Assembly: GCF_030814215.1 (NCBI RefSeq)
Contig: NZ_JAUSUT010000001.1
Location: forward strand, 6,634,001 to 6,698,000
Reading direction: 5' to 3'
Source: Amycolatopsis thermophila
Lineage (GTDB): Bacteria > Actinomycetota > Actinomycetes > Mycobacteriales > Pseudonocardiaceae
DNA: 64,000 nt
Made by a program: the position numbers and the translations under genes. The notes under the pieces were generated by a model, which was given only the letters and a program-made list of their open reading frames with translations, was not told the DNA's origin and did not search any database. The number at the start of each line of letters is the position of its first letter. Position 1 is the first letter of the stretch. Below, piece by piece: positions 1 to 9,163 of this stretch.

Positions 1-1155
1 GATGGTCGGCGCGTCCGTGAGGCGGTTGTTGATCGTCCACACGGTGCCCGGCTCGGTGACGTCCACCAGCGGTCCCAGCGTGATCCGCCCCGGGTCGATC
101 TTGAGTTTCTCCGCGGTGCGCTCGCGGTACTTGCCCCACTTCAGGTCGAGGATCGCGAACAGCAGCAGCACCGCCGCGAGGATCGCGGTGTAGTAGGAGC
201 CTTCGAGCCCCAGCGCCACGGTGGCCTGCAGGATGACGCCGACGACGAGGATGCCGACGGTCGCCCGCAGCACCGAGCCGCGGCCGCCCTTGAGGCTGAC
301 CCCGCCGAGCACGACCGCGGTCAGCGCCACCAGTTCCCAGCCCTGCCCGACGTCGGCGTCGGTCCGGCCCAGCCGGGCGGCGGTGAGCAGCCCGGCCGTG
401 CCGGCGAGCGCCCCGGACAGGAGGTAGACGCAGAACGTGACCCGGTCCACCGGGATGCCGTTGCGGCGGGCGGAGCGCCGGTCGGAGCCGACCGCCATGA
501 CCCACCAGCCCCAGCGCGACCGGGTCAGTCCCACGTGGACGACGACCAGCACGACGAGGAAGATGAACCACCCGGTCGGGATGCCGGCCACCGTGCCCTC
601 GCCCAGGAAGTCCCACACGAGGTCGTCCTTGGGCATGCCGAGCTCGAAGCTGTAGGAGCTCTGCAGCGCCGCCGCCGCACCGCCGAAGGCCACCAGTGTC
701 ACCAGGGTGGTGATGAACGGCCGCATCTTGAGCCGGGCGATCAGGAACCCGTTCACCGCGCCCAGCGCGGCCCCGGCCACGATCGTCGCGGGCACCACCA
801 GCGCCATCGGCCAGTTCCAGGCCCGCGACGCGACCATCGCGCCCAGGGAGGCGAGGCCGACGATCGAGCCGACCGACAGGTCGATCCCGCCGCCCACGAG
901 CACGACGGTGAGCCCGATGGCGAGCAGCCCCTTCTCCGTCGCCTCGTCGAGGATGAGCGGGACGTCCACCCCGCCCACGGGCGTGGTACCCCACACGATG
1001 ATGCTGAGCACCACGGCCAGGGTCAGCGGGACAGCGCCCTCCATCCAGCGCTTTCCGAACAGGTCGGACAGGGTGCGCAGCGGCGCGAACCGGGCGGCGC
1101 GGCCCTGTCCGGTGAGCGCGAACGCGTCCACGCCCGAGCGGGATTTGATCTTCAT
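1..1155 (-). CDS. Ribose-type ABC transporter permease (partial, runs off left edge)
   Basis: Membrane permease of a sugar-type ABC importer (BPD_transp_2/RbsC family). The frame is open for 385 codons from the ATG at 1155 to the window edge. Several long hydrophobic segments are visible. The family signature GGGIDLSVGS lies near residues 88-97, and a second conserved loop, GGVSLKGGRGS, lies in the C-terminal half. The reading frame continues past the last obvious membrane segment into a hydrophilic tail (KWGKYRERTAEKLKIDPGR and onward), longer than usual for this family; the end is not visible. It starts 22 nt after the stop of the binding-protein gene, so it is the third gene of one operon. 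The ATP-binding subunit is not in the window and is probably encoded further left. Confidence 0.9.
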   Translation of the reverse strand, partial: MKIKSRSGVDAFALTGQGRAARFAPLRTLSDLFGKRWMEGAVPLTLAVVLSIIVWGTTPVGGVDVPLILDEATEKGLLAIGLTVVLVGGGIDLSVGSIVGLASLGAMVASRAWNWPMALVVPATIVAGAALGAVNGFLIARLKMRPFITTLVTLVAFGGAAAALQSSYSFELGMPKDDLVWDFLGEGTVAGIPTGWFIFLVVLVVVHVGLTRSRWGWWVMAVGSDRRSARRNGIPVDRVTFCVYLLSGALAGTAGLLTAARLGRTDADVGQGWELVALTAVVLGGVSLKGGRGSVLRATVGILVVGVILQATVALGLEGSYYTAILAAVLLLFAILDLKWGKYRERTAEKLKIDPGRITLGPLVDVTEPGTVWTINNRLTDAPTI

Positions 1156-1177
1156 CCGCCTGGTCCTCGTCCCCGGA

Positions 1178-2251
1178 TCACTGGCCCTTGTAGCAGGCGA
1201 TGGTCGTGTTGTCGACGTTCGAGCGGTCCACCACCGCGTGCGAGACGTAGGCGACGCTGTGCGTGCTGCCGGGCGCCACACCGGTCTGGATCAGCTGCTG
1301 CGCCGTCACGACCGCCGCCGCGCCGACGCCCTGGACGTCGTAGGCGACCGAGGCGGTCACCTTGCCCGCCCGCAGCGCGTCGCACCACAGCGTGTCGGCG
1401 GCCATCGTGTAGACGCCGATGGAGTTCGGCCGGATCACGCCGTGGGCCGCCGCCTCGGACACGGCGTCACCGACGGCCACCGAGTTGAGGTCGTAGGTCA
1501 CCATGTAGGCGCACAGGTTGTCCTTCTGCTGCTGCGTGATCGACGCCGCCGCCTGTTGCGCGGCCGCGTTCTGCCACTGGGTGTGGGCGGTGGCGACCAC
1601 CTCGTAGCCGGCCGGGTCGGCCACGTCGTGCACGCCCTTGGACCACTGCAGCGACGCCGCGTCGTTGCCCGGGCCGTCGATGATCGCCAGGCGCTTGGCA
1701 CCGCCGCGCTGGTCGCAGTCGGCGATGGCCCGCTTGGTGATGTCCTGCGCCGCGTGCACCACGTCGACGCCGATGAACGCGTCACCGAGCTGGCTGGACA
1801 TCATGTTGACGACGATGGTGTAGATGCCCGCCTTGCGCGCGTCCTCGATCTGCTTGGTGAGCACGCCGACGTCGGTGTTGTGCAGGATCAGGACGTCGGC
1901 TTCCTTCCGCGAGATCAGGTCGTTGACGATCTTGACCATCTTGTCGGGGTCGAAGTTGGCGTCGTAGACCTGGAACTGCGCGCCGAGGTTGTCGAACGCG
2001 CGCTGCATCGACGCGCCCCAGTTCTGCGTCAGGTTGTAGCCCTTGTACAGGATCGGCACGAACGCGACCCGCTTTCCCTTCATGACGTCGTGCGCCTTCT
2101 GGTTCGCGTCGAAGAGCTGGGCGCTGTCACCGAAGGCCTGGTTGCCGCCGCCCGGCGCGCTCCCGGACGAACCGCTGCTGCCGGTGGTGCACGCCGTCAT
2201 CGCGACGGCCGCGGCGGCCGCGGTCAGCAGGGCGGTGATCTTCCTCTTCAT
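1178..2251 (-). CDS. Sugar-type ABC transporter substrate-binding lipoprotein
   Basis: Extracellular solute-binding protein of the ribose/galactose type (Peripla_BP_4 fold), 357 residues. It begins with a charged MKRK start and a hydrophobic stretch ending in a lipobox (AMTAC, Cys21), so it should be a lipid-anchored lipoprotein. A flexible Ser/Gly-rich linker follows. The mature part has the expected two-lobe pattern, for example KRVAFVPILYKGYNLTQNWG early and LILHNTDVGVLTKQIEDARK in the middle. It lies between two permease genes in one operon. Substrate specificity cannot be read from sequence; the setting in an acyl-CoA island makes a non-sugar ligand possible. Confidence 0.9.
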   Translation of the reverse strand: MKRKITALLTAAAAAVAMTACTTGSSGSSGSAPGGGNQAFGDSAQLFDANQKAHDVMKGKRVAFVPILYKGYNLTQNWGASMQRAFDNLGAQFQVYDANFDPDKMVKIVNDLISRKEADVLILHNTDVGVLTKQIEDARKAGIYTIVVNMMSSQLGDAFIGVDVVHAAQDITKRAIADCDQRGGAKRLAIIDGPGNDAASLQWSKGVHDVADPAGYEVVATAHTQWQNAAAQQAAASITQQQKDNLCAYMVTYDLNSVAVGDAVSEAAAHGVIRPNSIGVYTMAADTLWCDALRAGKVTASVAYDVQGVGAAAVVTAQQLIQTGVAPGSTHSVAYVSHAVVDRSNVDNTTIACYKGQ

Positions 2252-2281
2252 CGTTGAAGCTCCTTGATCATCGGTGGTGGT

Positions 2282-3298
2282 TCACAGTTCGTCGGTCTTC
2301 GCGGTCTCCTCGTCCCGCGGGTGCAGCCAGGCGTCGAGCGCGATCGCGGCGATCAGCACGCCGCCGCGGACCAGGTCCTGCATGGCGGTGCTCAGGCCGT
2401 GCAGGATCAGCAGGTTGTTGAGCACGCCCACGAACAACGCGCCGGCCAGGACGCCGAGGATCGTGCCCCGCCCGCCGGACAGCGAAACGCCACCGATCAC
2501 GGTCACGGTGAGCGCGGTGAACAACAGCGGGTCGAACGAGGTGACCGTGGTCTGGACACTGCCCTGGATGGACACCGTCACGTACCCGGCCAGCAGGGCC
2601 AGCAGCGCGGAGAGCACGTAGGTGAGCATCTGGAGCGGCCGGACGGGCGCGCCCGTCGAGCGCGCGGTGGCGAAGTTGTCCCCCATCGCGCGGATCAGGC
2701 GGCCCGGCGCGGTGAAGGTCACGAACAACCACGCGAGCAGGAAGACGGCCGCGGCGATCAGCACCGGCCGGGGCACGCCCAGAACCGAACCGTTGCTGAG
2801 CGCGGAGATCGCCGATCCCGGTGGCAGCGCGTAGAAGTTCTGGTCCAGCAGGAAGATGTCGACGCCGCCGATCGTCAGCAGGCCCGTGGCCAGCGTCGCG
2901 AACAGCGCGGGCACCTCGAGGTAGGCGACCAGGAGACCGTTGACCACGCCGATCACCAGCGCGAGCCCGGCCATCAGCAGGATCGCCTGCCATTCCGACA
3001 TACCGCCGGACATGAACGCCAGCGTGGCCTGCGCGCACCCGAGTGCGACGCCGGCGACCGACAGGTCGATGCCCTTGCCGAGGATCACGATGGCCAGGCC
3101 GATCGCCAGGATCCCGAACGCGGCCGACAACCGCAGCAGGCTCGCGAAGTTGCCACCGGTGAGGAAACCCTCGGTGGTCAGCGCGCCGGCCACGCACAGC
3201 ACCACCGTGATGACGAGGACGAAGAACCCCTGTTCGGCGCGGGCGAGCCGGTCACGGAGGGACAGGCCGGGCCTCGCGTCCGCCGCAGCCACTGCCAT
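2282..3298 (-). CDS. Ribose-type ABC transporter permease, first gene of operon
   Basis: Second permease of the same importer, 338 residues, BPD_transp_2 family, with about eight to ten hydrophobic segments. The signature GKGIDLSVAG is at about residues 74-83 and GGVSLSGGRGTILGV in the C-terminal third. The ATG at 3298 is the first start of the transcription unit. The stop is 30 nt before the binding-protein start. Two different permeases with one binding protein point to a heterodimeric channel. An AT-rich operator-like element at 3388-3400 lies about 90 bp upstream. Confidence 0.9.
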   Translation of the reverse strand: MAVAAADARPGLSLRDRLARAEQGFFVLVITVVLCVAGALTTEGFLTGGNFASLLRLSAAFGILAIGLAIVILGKGIDLSVAGVALGCAQATLAFMSGGMSEWQAILLMAGLALVIGVVNGLLVAYLEVPALFATLATGLLTIGGVDIFLLDQNFYALPPGSAISALSNGSVLGVPRPVLIAAAVFLLAWLFVTFTAPGRLIRAMGDNFATARSTGAPVRPLQMLTYVLSALLALLAGYVTVSIQGSVQTTVTSFDPLLFTALTVTVIGGVSLSGGRGTILGVLAGALFVGVLNNLLILHGLSTAMQDLVRGGVLIAAIALDAWLHPRDEETAKTDEL

Positions 3299-3387
3299 TG
3301 TGGACCTGCCAATCGTGTCGCGTGGATTTTCCGGATGAGGGGACTCGCGGCGCGGTCGCCGCTGCCGGATTGCCGGGAAAGGTATAT

Positions 3388-3400
3388 GGAAAATATTTTA
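3388..3400 (-). promoter_or_regulatory. AT-rich operator-like element, class A, upstream of ABC transporter operon
   Basis: Read toward the transporter genes this is TAAAATATTTTCC, containing the perfect 10-bp palindrome AAAATATTTT (3390-3399). It is identical to the element at 20717-20729. A TTGACC sits just upstream in the transcription direction, so the element may lie in a promoter spacer. The rest of the 3299-3525 gap shows no gene. Confidence 0.6.
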
Positions 3401-3525
3401 TGGTCAAGGCTGTCGGAGCGACCCCTGCGCGGTACACCCGAACGTGGGACCTCGGCCGCGCGCAGTTCCATTGTGGACACCGCCGGAATCCCGGCGATCG
3501 CGGGGATTCCGGCGGTGACTGCGCG

Positions 3526-4422
3526 TCACCGCTCGACGTGCTCCCGGAGGAAGCCGGCGACGGCGCGCAGCCCGCGACGGTGCCCGGGGTGGGTGGGCAG
3601 CTGCAGGAACCCGTGGGGCGCGCCCGGCACCGGGACGAACCGGTGCGGGACGGCGGCCTCGGCCAGCCGGTCCGCGATCGCGACCGACTCGCCGAAGAGC
3701 GGATCGTCCTCCCCGGCCAGCACCAGCGAGGGCGGGAAATCCGCGCAGTACCGCTCGGGGTGCAGGCGCGGATCGTCGGTCAGCCGCCGCGCGTCGGCCG
3801 GTTCCAGGTACTGCTGCGTGTCCGCCTCGGCACCGCCGAGGAGGTCGGCCAGCACGGGCAGCGCGCGGTGGACGTCGTAGATGCCGTAGCACAGCAGGGC
3901 CGCCGCGACCCCCGCCCCGTGCCCGGACGCCAGTGCGGCGGCGGCCAGGTTCGCCCCCGCGGAATCGCCCCCGACGAGCACCCGCGCCGGATCGCCGCCG
4001 AGACCGGCGGCGTGTTCACGCACCCAGCCCAGGGCGTGCACAGTGTCCTCCACCGCCGCCGGGAACCGGTGCCGCGGCGCACGCCGGTAGTCGAGGACGA
4101 CGGTGAGCAGGCCCAGCGCGGCGAGATCGGCCGCCAGCCTGCGGTGACTGGCCGGCGCGCCGAGCACCCACGCGCCGCCGTGCAGGAACAGCAGCGTGGG
4201 AAACGGCGGATCCCCGAACGGCAGGTACACGTCGGCGGTCACCCGCCAGCCGGCGATCTCCCGCACGGGAACGCCGCGCGTGACGGCCGCGACCCGGGGC
4301 CCGTCGGCGTTGGTGTAGCCGTCGAAGGACGCCAGCAGGTCACGGACCGTTTCCCCGTCGCGCACCTTGAGCGTGCGCTGGAACTCCAGCAGGCGCGCCG
4401 GCACGCCGTCCACCGTGGTCAC
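3526..4422 (-). CDS. Alpha/beta hydrolase of the HSL (alpha/beta hydrolase-3) family
   Basis: Carboxylesterase-type hydrolase, 298 residues, cytoplasmic. It has the HSL oxyanion motif HGGAW (residues 81-85), nucleophile elbow GDSAG (Ser154), an acid candidate in EDDPL (about 239) and the catalytic His in PHGF (270). The start is taken as the GTG at 4422, whose GTGA overlaps the stop of the upstream dehydrogenase gene, giving the family's usual length. It is the last gene of the five-gene operon starting at 9145. It probably hydrolyses an ester intermediate or lactone, which is inference from the operon. Confidence 0.88.
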   Translation of the reverse strand: MTTVDGVPARLLEFQRTLKVRDGETVRDLLASFDGYTNADGPRVAAVTRGVPVREIAGWRVTADVYLPFGDPPFPTLLFLHGGAWVLGAPASHRRLAADLAALGLLTVVLDYRRAPRHRFPAAVEDTVHALGWVREHAAGLGGDPARVLVGGDSAGANLAAAALASGHGAGVAAALLCYGIYDVHRALPVLADLLGGAEADTQQYLEPADARRLTDDPRLHPERYCADFPPSLVLAGEDDPLFGESVAIADRLAEAAVPHRFVPVPGAPHGFLQLPTHPGHRRGLRAVAGFLREHVER

Positions 4423-5537
4423 GCGCCCGGCGCGATCATCACGTGCACGGCGTCCTCCCCGGGCACGCGGCCGGCGAGGGTCTCGACGGCCAGCGGCACC
4501 TGCTCCAGGCCGAACGTGTGCGTGTGCAGCAACTCCAGCGGGTACCGCCGCGACTCGATCAGCCGCAGCGCGGGCTCGAACGCGCGGATGTCCTGTGACC
4601 ACAGGCCCTTCACGGTCAGCTCCTTCGTCACGATCCGATCCGGGGCCAGCCCGCTCACTGTCGCGCCCGACCCCTTCACCCCCGCCAGCACGACCGTCGC
4701 GCCAGGCTTGGCGATCTCGACGGCGTCCACGATCGGCTGGGTCGCCACCGCGGTCACGTCCACGACGACGTCCGCCCCCTCGCCCCCGGTCGCCTCGGCG
4801 ACCGCGGCGACGGTGTCCTCGGTGTCGGCGACGACGGTGACGTCCGCACCGAGCCTGCGGGCGAGCTCGAGTTTGTGCGCGTCCCGGGCGAGCCCGGTCA
4901 CGATGATGCGGCCCGCCCCGGCCTCCCGTGCGGCGACCACGCCGGCCAGGCCGCGCTGCCCGCAGCCCAGGACCACGACCGTGTCCCCGGCCCGGAGGCC
5001 GGAGTCGAACGCGAACCACCGCAGGCCGGCGGCCATCGGCTGGTAGAGCGCGGCCAGCTCGAGCGGGAGGTCCGGGTCCAGCTTGTGCAGCACGGTCCGC
5101 GGATCGAGGTACAGGTACTCCGCGTAGCCGCCCCACAGGCCCGGTCCGGCGCTCGTCGGCAGGTAGCCGTAGGCGTTGATCGCGGCGCCGTGGCGCGAAC
5201 TGACGCAGCGGCGGTAGTTCCCGGTCAGGCAGGCGCGGCAGGAACCGCAGCCCAGGACCGGTTCGACCGCCACCCGGTCGCCCACCCGCACCCGCCAGCG
5301 CCGCGCCGCCTCGGCCCCGATCTCGGCGATCGTCCCGACCGGTTCGTGGCCGGGTATCAGAGGGTAGGCGACACCGAGCGCGGTGAACCCGCCGTCGTAC
5401 TGCTCGACGTCGCTGCCGCACATGCCGCAGGCGTCGACCCGCAGCAGCGCCTCGTCCGGGCCGATCCGCGGCAGGGGGAACTCCTGGATCTCGTAGCGGC
5501 GGTCGGCCACCTGGACCGCGGCCCGCGCCGTGGTCAT
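4419..5537 (-). CDS. Zinc-dependent medium-chain alcohol dehydrogenase
   Basis: NAD(P)-dependent MDR alcohol/polyol dehydrogenase, 372 residues. Catalytic zinc ligands are seen in CGMCGSD and GHEPVG; the structural zinc loop is GCGSCRACLTGNYRRC. The Rossmann motif is VVVLGCGQRGLAG. The ATG at 5537 shares its A with the TGA of the upstream acyl-CoA dehydrogenase gene (TGATG), indicating translational coupling. A longer open frame upstream is only an antisense-type extension without dehydrogenase similarity. The substrate is unknown; in this operon it would oxidise an alcohol to a ketone or aldehyde. Confidence 0.9.
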   Translation of the reverse strand: MTTARAAVQVADRRYEIQEFPLPRIGPDEALLRVDACGMCGSDVEQYDGGFTALGVAYPLIPGHEPVGTIAEIGAEAARRWRVRVGDRVAVEPVLGCGSCRACLTGNYRRCVSSRHGAAINAYGYLPTSAGPGLWGGYAEYLYLDPRTVLHKLDPDLPLELAALYQPMAAGLRWFAFDSGLRAGDTVVVLGCGQRGLAGVVAAREAGAGRIIVTGLARDAHKLELARRLGADVTVVADTEDTVAAVAEATGGEGADVVVDVTAVATQPIVDAVEIAKPGATVVLAGVKGSGATVSGLAPDRIVTKELTVKGLWSQDIRAFEPALRLIESRRYPLELLHTHTFGLEQVPLAVETLAGRVPGEDAVHVMIAPGA

Positions 5538-6697
5538 CAGTAGGCCCTCGGCAGGCCGAGGACCTGCGTCGAGATGTAGTTCAGCACCATCTCCTGCGAG
5601 AACGGCGCGTTGCGCAGCAACCGCACCTCCCGCCACAGCCGCTCGATGTGGTACTCCTTCGCGTACCCGAAGCCGCCGTGCGTGGACAGCGCCCGGTCGC
5701 ACGCCTGCCAGCCCGCCTCCGCGCCGAGGAACTTCGCCGCCGCCGACTCGGGGCCGCAGGGCTGGTGCGCGTCGAACAGCTCGGCCGCCTTCATGCACAT
5801 CAGTTCGGCCGCCTCCAGCCGGATCCACGCGTCGGCCAGCGGGTGCGCCACCGCCTGGTTCTTGCCGATGGGCCGGTCGAACACCACGCGGTCGTTGGCG
5901 TACTTGGTGGCCAGCTCCAGCGCCGCCCGGCCGAGCCCGACGCCCTCGAGCCCGACCACCGTGCGCTCCGGGTTCAGGCCGTCGAGCAGGTAGTAGAAGC
6001 CCTTGTCGACCTCGCCGACCACCTCGTCGTCGCCGACCTCGAGGTTGTCGATGAACAGCTCGTTGGAGTCGATCGCGGCACGGCCGAGCTTCTCGATCTC
6101 CCGCACGGTGATCCGCTCGCGGTTCAGGTCGGTGAAGAACAGGGTCATCCCGTGCAGCGGCTTGTCCTCGCGGCGCGGCGAGGTGCGGGCCAGCAGCAGG
6201 ATCTTGTGCGCGTTCTGCGCGTTGGTGATCCACACCTTCTGGCCGTTGACCACCCAGCCACCGTCGATCTTGGTGGCCTTGGTCTTGATGCGCGAGGTGT
6301 CCACCCCGGCGGTCGGCTCGGTGACACCGAAGGCCATCAGGATCTCACCCCTGGCGAGCTTCGGCAGCCACTCCCGCTTCATCTCCTCCGAGCCGTGCCG
6401 CACGATGGGCGCCGGCGGGAAGACGTAGAAGTGGATCGCCGAGCCGCCGCTCATGCCGGCGCCGGACGCGGCGATCTCGGACATCATCACGCCGGCCTCG
6501 GTCAGCCCGAGCCCGATCCCGCCGTACTCCTCGGGGATCATCGCGCCCAGCCAGCCGCCTTCGGCGAAGGTCTTGACGAACTCCCACGGGTACTCGTGCT
6601 TGCGGTCCTTCTCCAGCCAGTAGTCGTTGTCGAACTTCCGCGCCAGCTCACGCGTGGCCTTCCGGACGATGTCGACGCTGCTCTCTTCCGCGGTCAT
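5537..6697 (-). CDS. Acyl-CoA dehydrogenase with the catalytic Glu in the helix-G position
   Basis: FAD-dependent acyl-CoA dehydrogenase, 386 residues, full length. FAD-binding segments FGVTEPTAGVDTS (about 123-135) and VWITNAQNAH (155-164) are present. The usual C-terminal YEGT-type Glu is missing: the equivalent segment reads LLRNAPFSQEM. Instead Glu244 in LNPERTVVG matches the place where isovaleryl-CoA and long-chain dehydrogenases carry their base, so the enzyme is probably active. That points to branched or 2-substituted acyl-CoA substrates, as inference. The start overlaps the synthetase stop (ATGA). Confidence 0.9.
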   Translation of the reverse strand: MTAEESSVDIVRKATRELARKFDNDYWLEKDRKHEYPWEFVKTFAEGGWLGAMIPEEYGGIGLGLTEAGVMMSEIAASGAGMSGGSAIHFYVFPPAPIVRHGSEEMKREWLPKLARGEILMAFGVTEPTAGVDTSRIKTKATKIDGGWVVNGQKVWITNAQNAHKILLLARTSPRREDKPLHGMTLFFTDLNRERITVREIEKLGRAAIDSNELFIDNLEVGDDEVVGEVDKGFYYLLDGLNPERTVVGLEGVGLGRAALELATKYANDRVVFDRPIGKNQAVAHPLADAWIRLEAAELMCMKAAELFDAHQPCGPESAAAKFLGAEAGWQACDRALSTHGGFGYAKEYHIERLWREVRLLRNAPFSQEMVLNYISTQVLGLPRAY

Positions 6698-8643
6698 CGG
6701 TGGTCCTCCTGCTCGGCGGAAACGGGGATGTCGGTCAGCGGCGTGGCCGGGTCGAGCGAGGACAGGTCGCCCACCGGCTCGCCCAGGTGCCGGGCCCGGA
6801 TGGCGCGGCGCATGATCTTGCCGTTCTTGGTCTTCGGCAGCGTCGGCACGACGTGCAGCACGGGCGCGAAGGAGCGGCCCGCGTTGCGCAGCGCGGTCGC
6901 CTCCAGATCGGCCTGGTCGACGGCGCGCTCGCGCAGCACCACGAACGCGACGGCCCGCTGGCCGCGCCGCTGGTCCGGCACGCCGATGACCGCCGCCTCG
7001 GCGATGCGGCTGTCCTTCAGCAACGCCGTCTCGATCTCCGCCGGGCCGACCCGCCGTCCGGAGAGCTTGATCGTGTCGTCGGAGCGGCCGTGGATGCGCC
7101 AGGTGCCATCACCGTCCACACTGGCCAGATCTCCGTGCAGCCAGACGCCGTCCCAGCGGCTCCAGTAGGTCTCCAGGTACCGGTCGCGATCGCGCCAGAA
7201 GGCGTGCGTCATACCGGGGAACGTGTTGCGCACGGTCAGCTCCCCGACCTCACCCACCACCGGGGCGCCGTCGGCGTCCAGGACGGCCGCGTCGACGCCC
7301 GGCAGCGGCCCGTTGAACGAGGCCGGTTTCATCGGCAGGAACGGGTAGCCGACGAGCAGCCCGCCGCCGACCTCGGTACCGCCGCTGTAGTTGATGATCG
7401 GGCGGGTGGACAGCCCGACCTCCTTGAACAACCACCACCAGGTCGGCTCGTCCCATGCCTCCCCGGTGGACACGAAGGAGCGCAACGTGCCCAGATCGGC
7501 GAAGGACCCGTCGCCGCTCGCCATGATCGCCCGTGCGGCGGTGGGCGCGATGCCCTGCACGGTGACGCCGTTTCGCTCGACGATGTCCCACATCCGGCCG
7601 GGGTGCGGGTGGACCGGCACGCCCTCGATCATCACGATCGTGGCCCCGAGCTGGAGCGGCCCCATGATGAGCAGCGGGCCGACGAGCCACCCCATGTCGG
7701 TGATCCAGGAGACCACGTCGTCGTCGTGCACGTCGAAGCCGTAGGCGAAGTCGACCGCGGCCTTCACCGCCAGGCCGGCGTGGGAGTGCACGATGCCCTT
7801 CGGCTTGCCGGTGGTGCCGGAGGTGTAGACGATCGCGAGCGGGTCGTTGGACTCCGTGGCGGCCGTGCCGACCGGCTCCGGATCGGCCTCGAGCTCGTCC
7901 CAGTAGACGTCGCGCCCGGCACGCATCTCCACGCCGTGCCCGAGGTGGCGGACCACCACCACGTGCCGGACCGAGGGCGCCGATTCCAGCGCCTCGTCGG
8001 CGACCTCCTTCAGCGGCACGCGCTTGCCGCGCCGGGTGGTGCCGTCGGCGGTGACCAGGAGAACCGCCTCGGAGTCCCGCAGGCGCGTGGCCAGCGCCTC
8101 GGCGCCGTAACCGGTGAAGGCCGGAACGGCCACCGCGCCGATCATCGCGATGCCCAGGAACGCCACCACCGACTCCGGCACGACCGGCACGTACAGCACC
8201 ACCCGGTCGCCCGCCCGGACGCCGAGACGCGCCAGGTTGGCGGCGAACCGGCGCACCTGCTGGGACAGCTGGGCGTAGGTCAGCGAGCGTCGCTGCCCGC
8301 TGTCACCCTCGTAGACCACGGCGGTCTTGCCGGCCCGCTCGCCCACCGCGTGGCGGTGCGCGCACAGCTCCGCGGCGTTGACCCGGCCGCCGGGGAACCA
8401 GCGCGGGAAGGGCTTGCCCTCGCTGTCGTCGCGGACCCGCTCGAACGGCTCGTCGAAGGCGACGCCGAGATCCTCGACCACGGCGCGCCAGAACCACTCG
8501 GGGTCCTCGACCGACGCCCGGTGCAACTCCTCGACGCTGTCGTATCCCCAGCGCCGCATCGCCGCCAGGAGGCGGCTGCGCTCGCGTTCCGCCGCGCCGG
8601 GCACCCACGCGTACGCGGTGCCCGTGTCTTCGGTCACTGGCAT
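6694..8643 (-). CDS. Acyl-CoA synthetase of the acetyl-/acetoacetyl-CoA synthetase type
   Basis: ATP-dependent, AMP-forming acyl-CoA synthetase, 649 residues, the size of acetyl- and propionyl-CoA synthetases and longer than fatty-acid ligases. It has an ACS-like N-terminal segment (about 20-100), P-loop YTSGTTGKPKG (about residues 272-282), a YSGGTEVGGG region and the C-terminal catalytic-lysine loop KTKNGKIMRR. The ATG at 8643 follows GAGGAG at good spacing. It is the second gene of the 9145-3526 operon and should activate a short carboxylic acid for the acyl-CoA dehydrogenase encoded next. Confidence 0.9.
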   Translation of the reverse strand: MPVTEDTGTAYAWVPGAAERERSRLLAAMRRWGYDSVEELHRASVEDPEWFWRAVVEDLGVAFDEPFERVRDDSEGKPFPRWFPGGRVNAAELCAHRHAVGERAGKTAVVYEGDSGQRRSLTYAQLSQQVRRFAANLARLGVRAGDRVVLYVPVVPESVVAFLGIAMIGAVAVPAFTGYGAEALATRLRDSEAVLLVTADGTTRRGKRVPLKEVADEALESAPSVRHVVVVRHLGHGVEMRAGRDVYWDELEADPEPVGTAATESNDPLAIVYTSGTTGKPKGIVHSHAGLAVKAAVDFAYGFDVHDDDVVSWITDMGWLVGPLLIMGPLQLGATIVMIEGVPVHPHPGRMWDIVERNGVTVQGIAPTAARAIMASGDGSFADLGTLRSFVSTGEAWDEPTWWWLFKEVGLSTRPIINYSGGTEVGGGLLVGYPFLPMKPASFNGPLPGVDAAVLDADGAPVVGEVGELTVRNTFPGMTHAFWRDRDRYLETYWSRWDGVWLHGDLASVDGDGTWRIHGRSDDTIKLSGRRVGPAEIETALLKDSRIAEAAVIGVPDQRRGQRAVAFVVLRERAVDQADLEATALRNAGRSFAPVLHVVPTLPKTKNGKIMRRAIRARHLGEPVGDLSSLDPATPLTDIPVSAEQEDHR

Positions 8644-8665
8644 GGTTCTCCTCGTCGGGCGGCGG

Positions 8666-9145
8666 TCACGACGCGGCGGTGGCGGCCTGATCCGCGGCCG
8701 ACCGCTTGAGCATCAGGCCGACGCGGGTGGCGTCGCAGACGATCTCGTCACGCTGGTTGATGCCCAGGTGCCGGAAGACGACGATGCCGGAGTCGCCGCG
8801 GCTGCGGGACTCGCGCTTGCTCACGATCTCGGTGCGGGCGCGGATGGTGTCGCCGTGGAACACCGGGTTCGGGAACTTGACCTCCTGGAAGCCGAGGTTG
8901 CCCAGCGTCGTGCCCTGCGTGGTGTCCGGAACCGTGACGCCGGAGACCAGGCCCAGGATGAACAGGCTGTTGACCAGCCGCTGGCCGAAGATGGTGTTCT
9001 TGCTGTACTCCGCGTCGAGGTGCAGCGGGGCGAGGTTCAGCGTCAGCGTGCTGAACAGCACGTTGTCCGCCTCGGTGACCGTCCGCCGGGTCGCGTGCTC
9101 GATCACCGCGCCGGGCTCGAACTCCTCGAAATACAGGCCGGGCAT
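8666..9145 (-). CDS. MaoC-family hydratase, mesaconyl/itaconyl-CoA hydratase-like
   Basis: Single hot-dog MaoC protein, 159 residues. The pattern NLAPLHLDAEYSKNTIFGQ, RLVNSLFILG and FPNPVFHGDT recalls the subgroup that includes mycobacterial Rv2499c, found beside a CitE-type lyase and linked to C5-dicarboxyl-CoA hydration (family knowledge from memory). The ATG at 9145 is preferred because GGAGGG lies 5 nt upstream; an in-frame GTG at 9157 lies inside that ribosome site. It is the first gene of its operon, with an AT-rich element 19 bp upstream. The reaction is probably reversible hydration of an enoyl-CoA. Confidence 0.85.
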   Translation of the reverse strand: MPGLYFEEFEPGAVIEHATRRTVTEADNVLFSTLTLNLAPLHLDAEYSKNTIFGQRLVNSLFILGLVSGVTVPDTTQGTTLGNLGFQEVKFPNPVFHGDTIRARTEIVSKRESRSRGDSGIVVFRHLGINQRDEIVCDATRVGLMLKRSAADQAATAAS

Positions 9146-9163
9146 GATACCCTCCACTCCTAC

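Noticed and set aside
707..2257. Long plus-strand open frame opposite the ABC binding-protein gene
   Set aside because: It has the Arg/Gly/Asp/His-rich composition of an antisense frame in GC-rich DNA, no ribosome site and no family pattern; the minus-strand lipoprotein explains the region. The same applies to most other long antisense frames.
3298..5046. Plus-strand open frame of 582 codons across the esterase and alcohol dehydrogenase
   Set aside because: Antisense to two genes with complete catalytic motifs; its translation is repetitive and low in hydrophobic residues.
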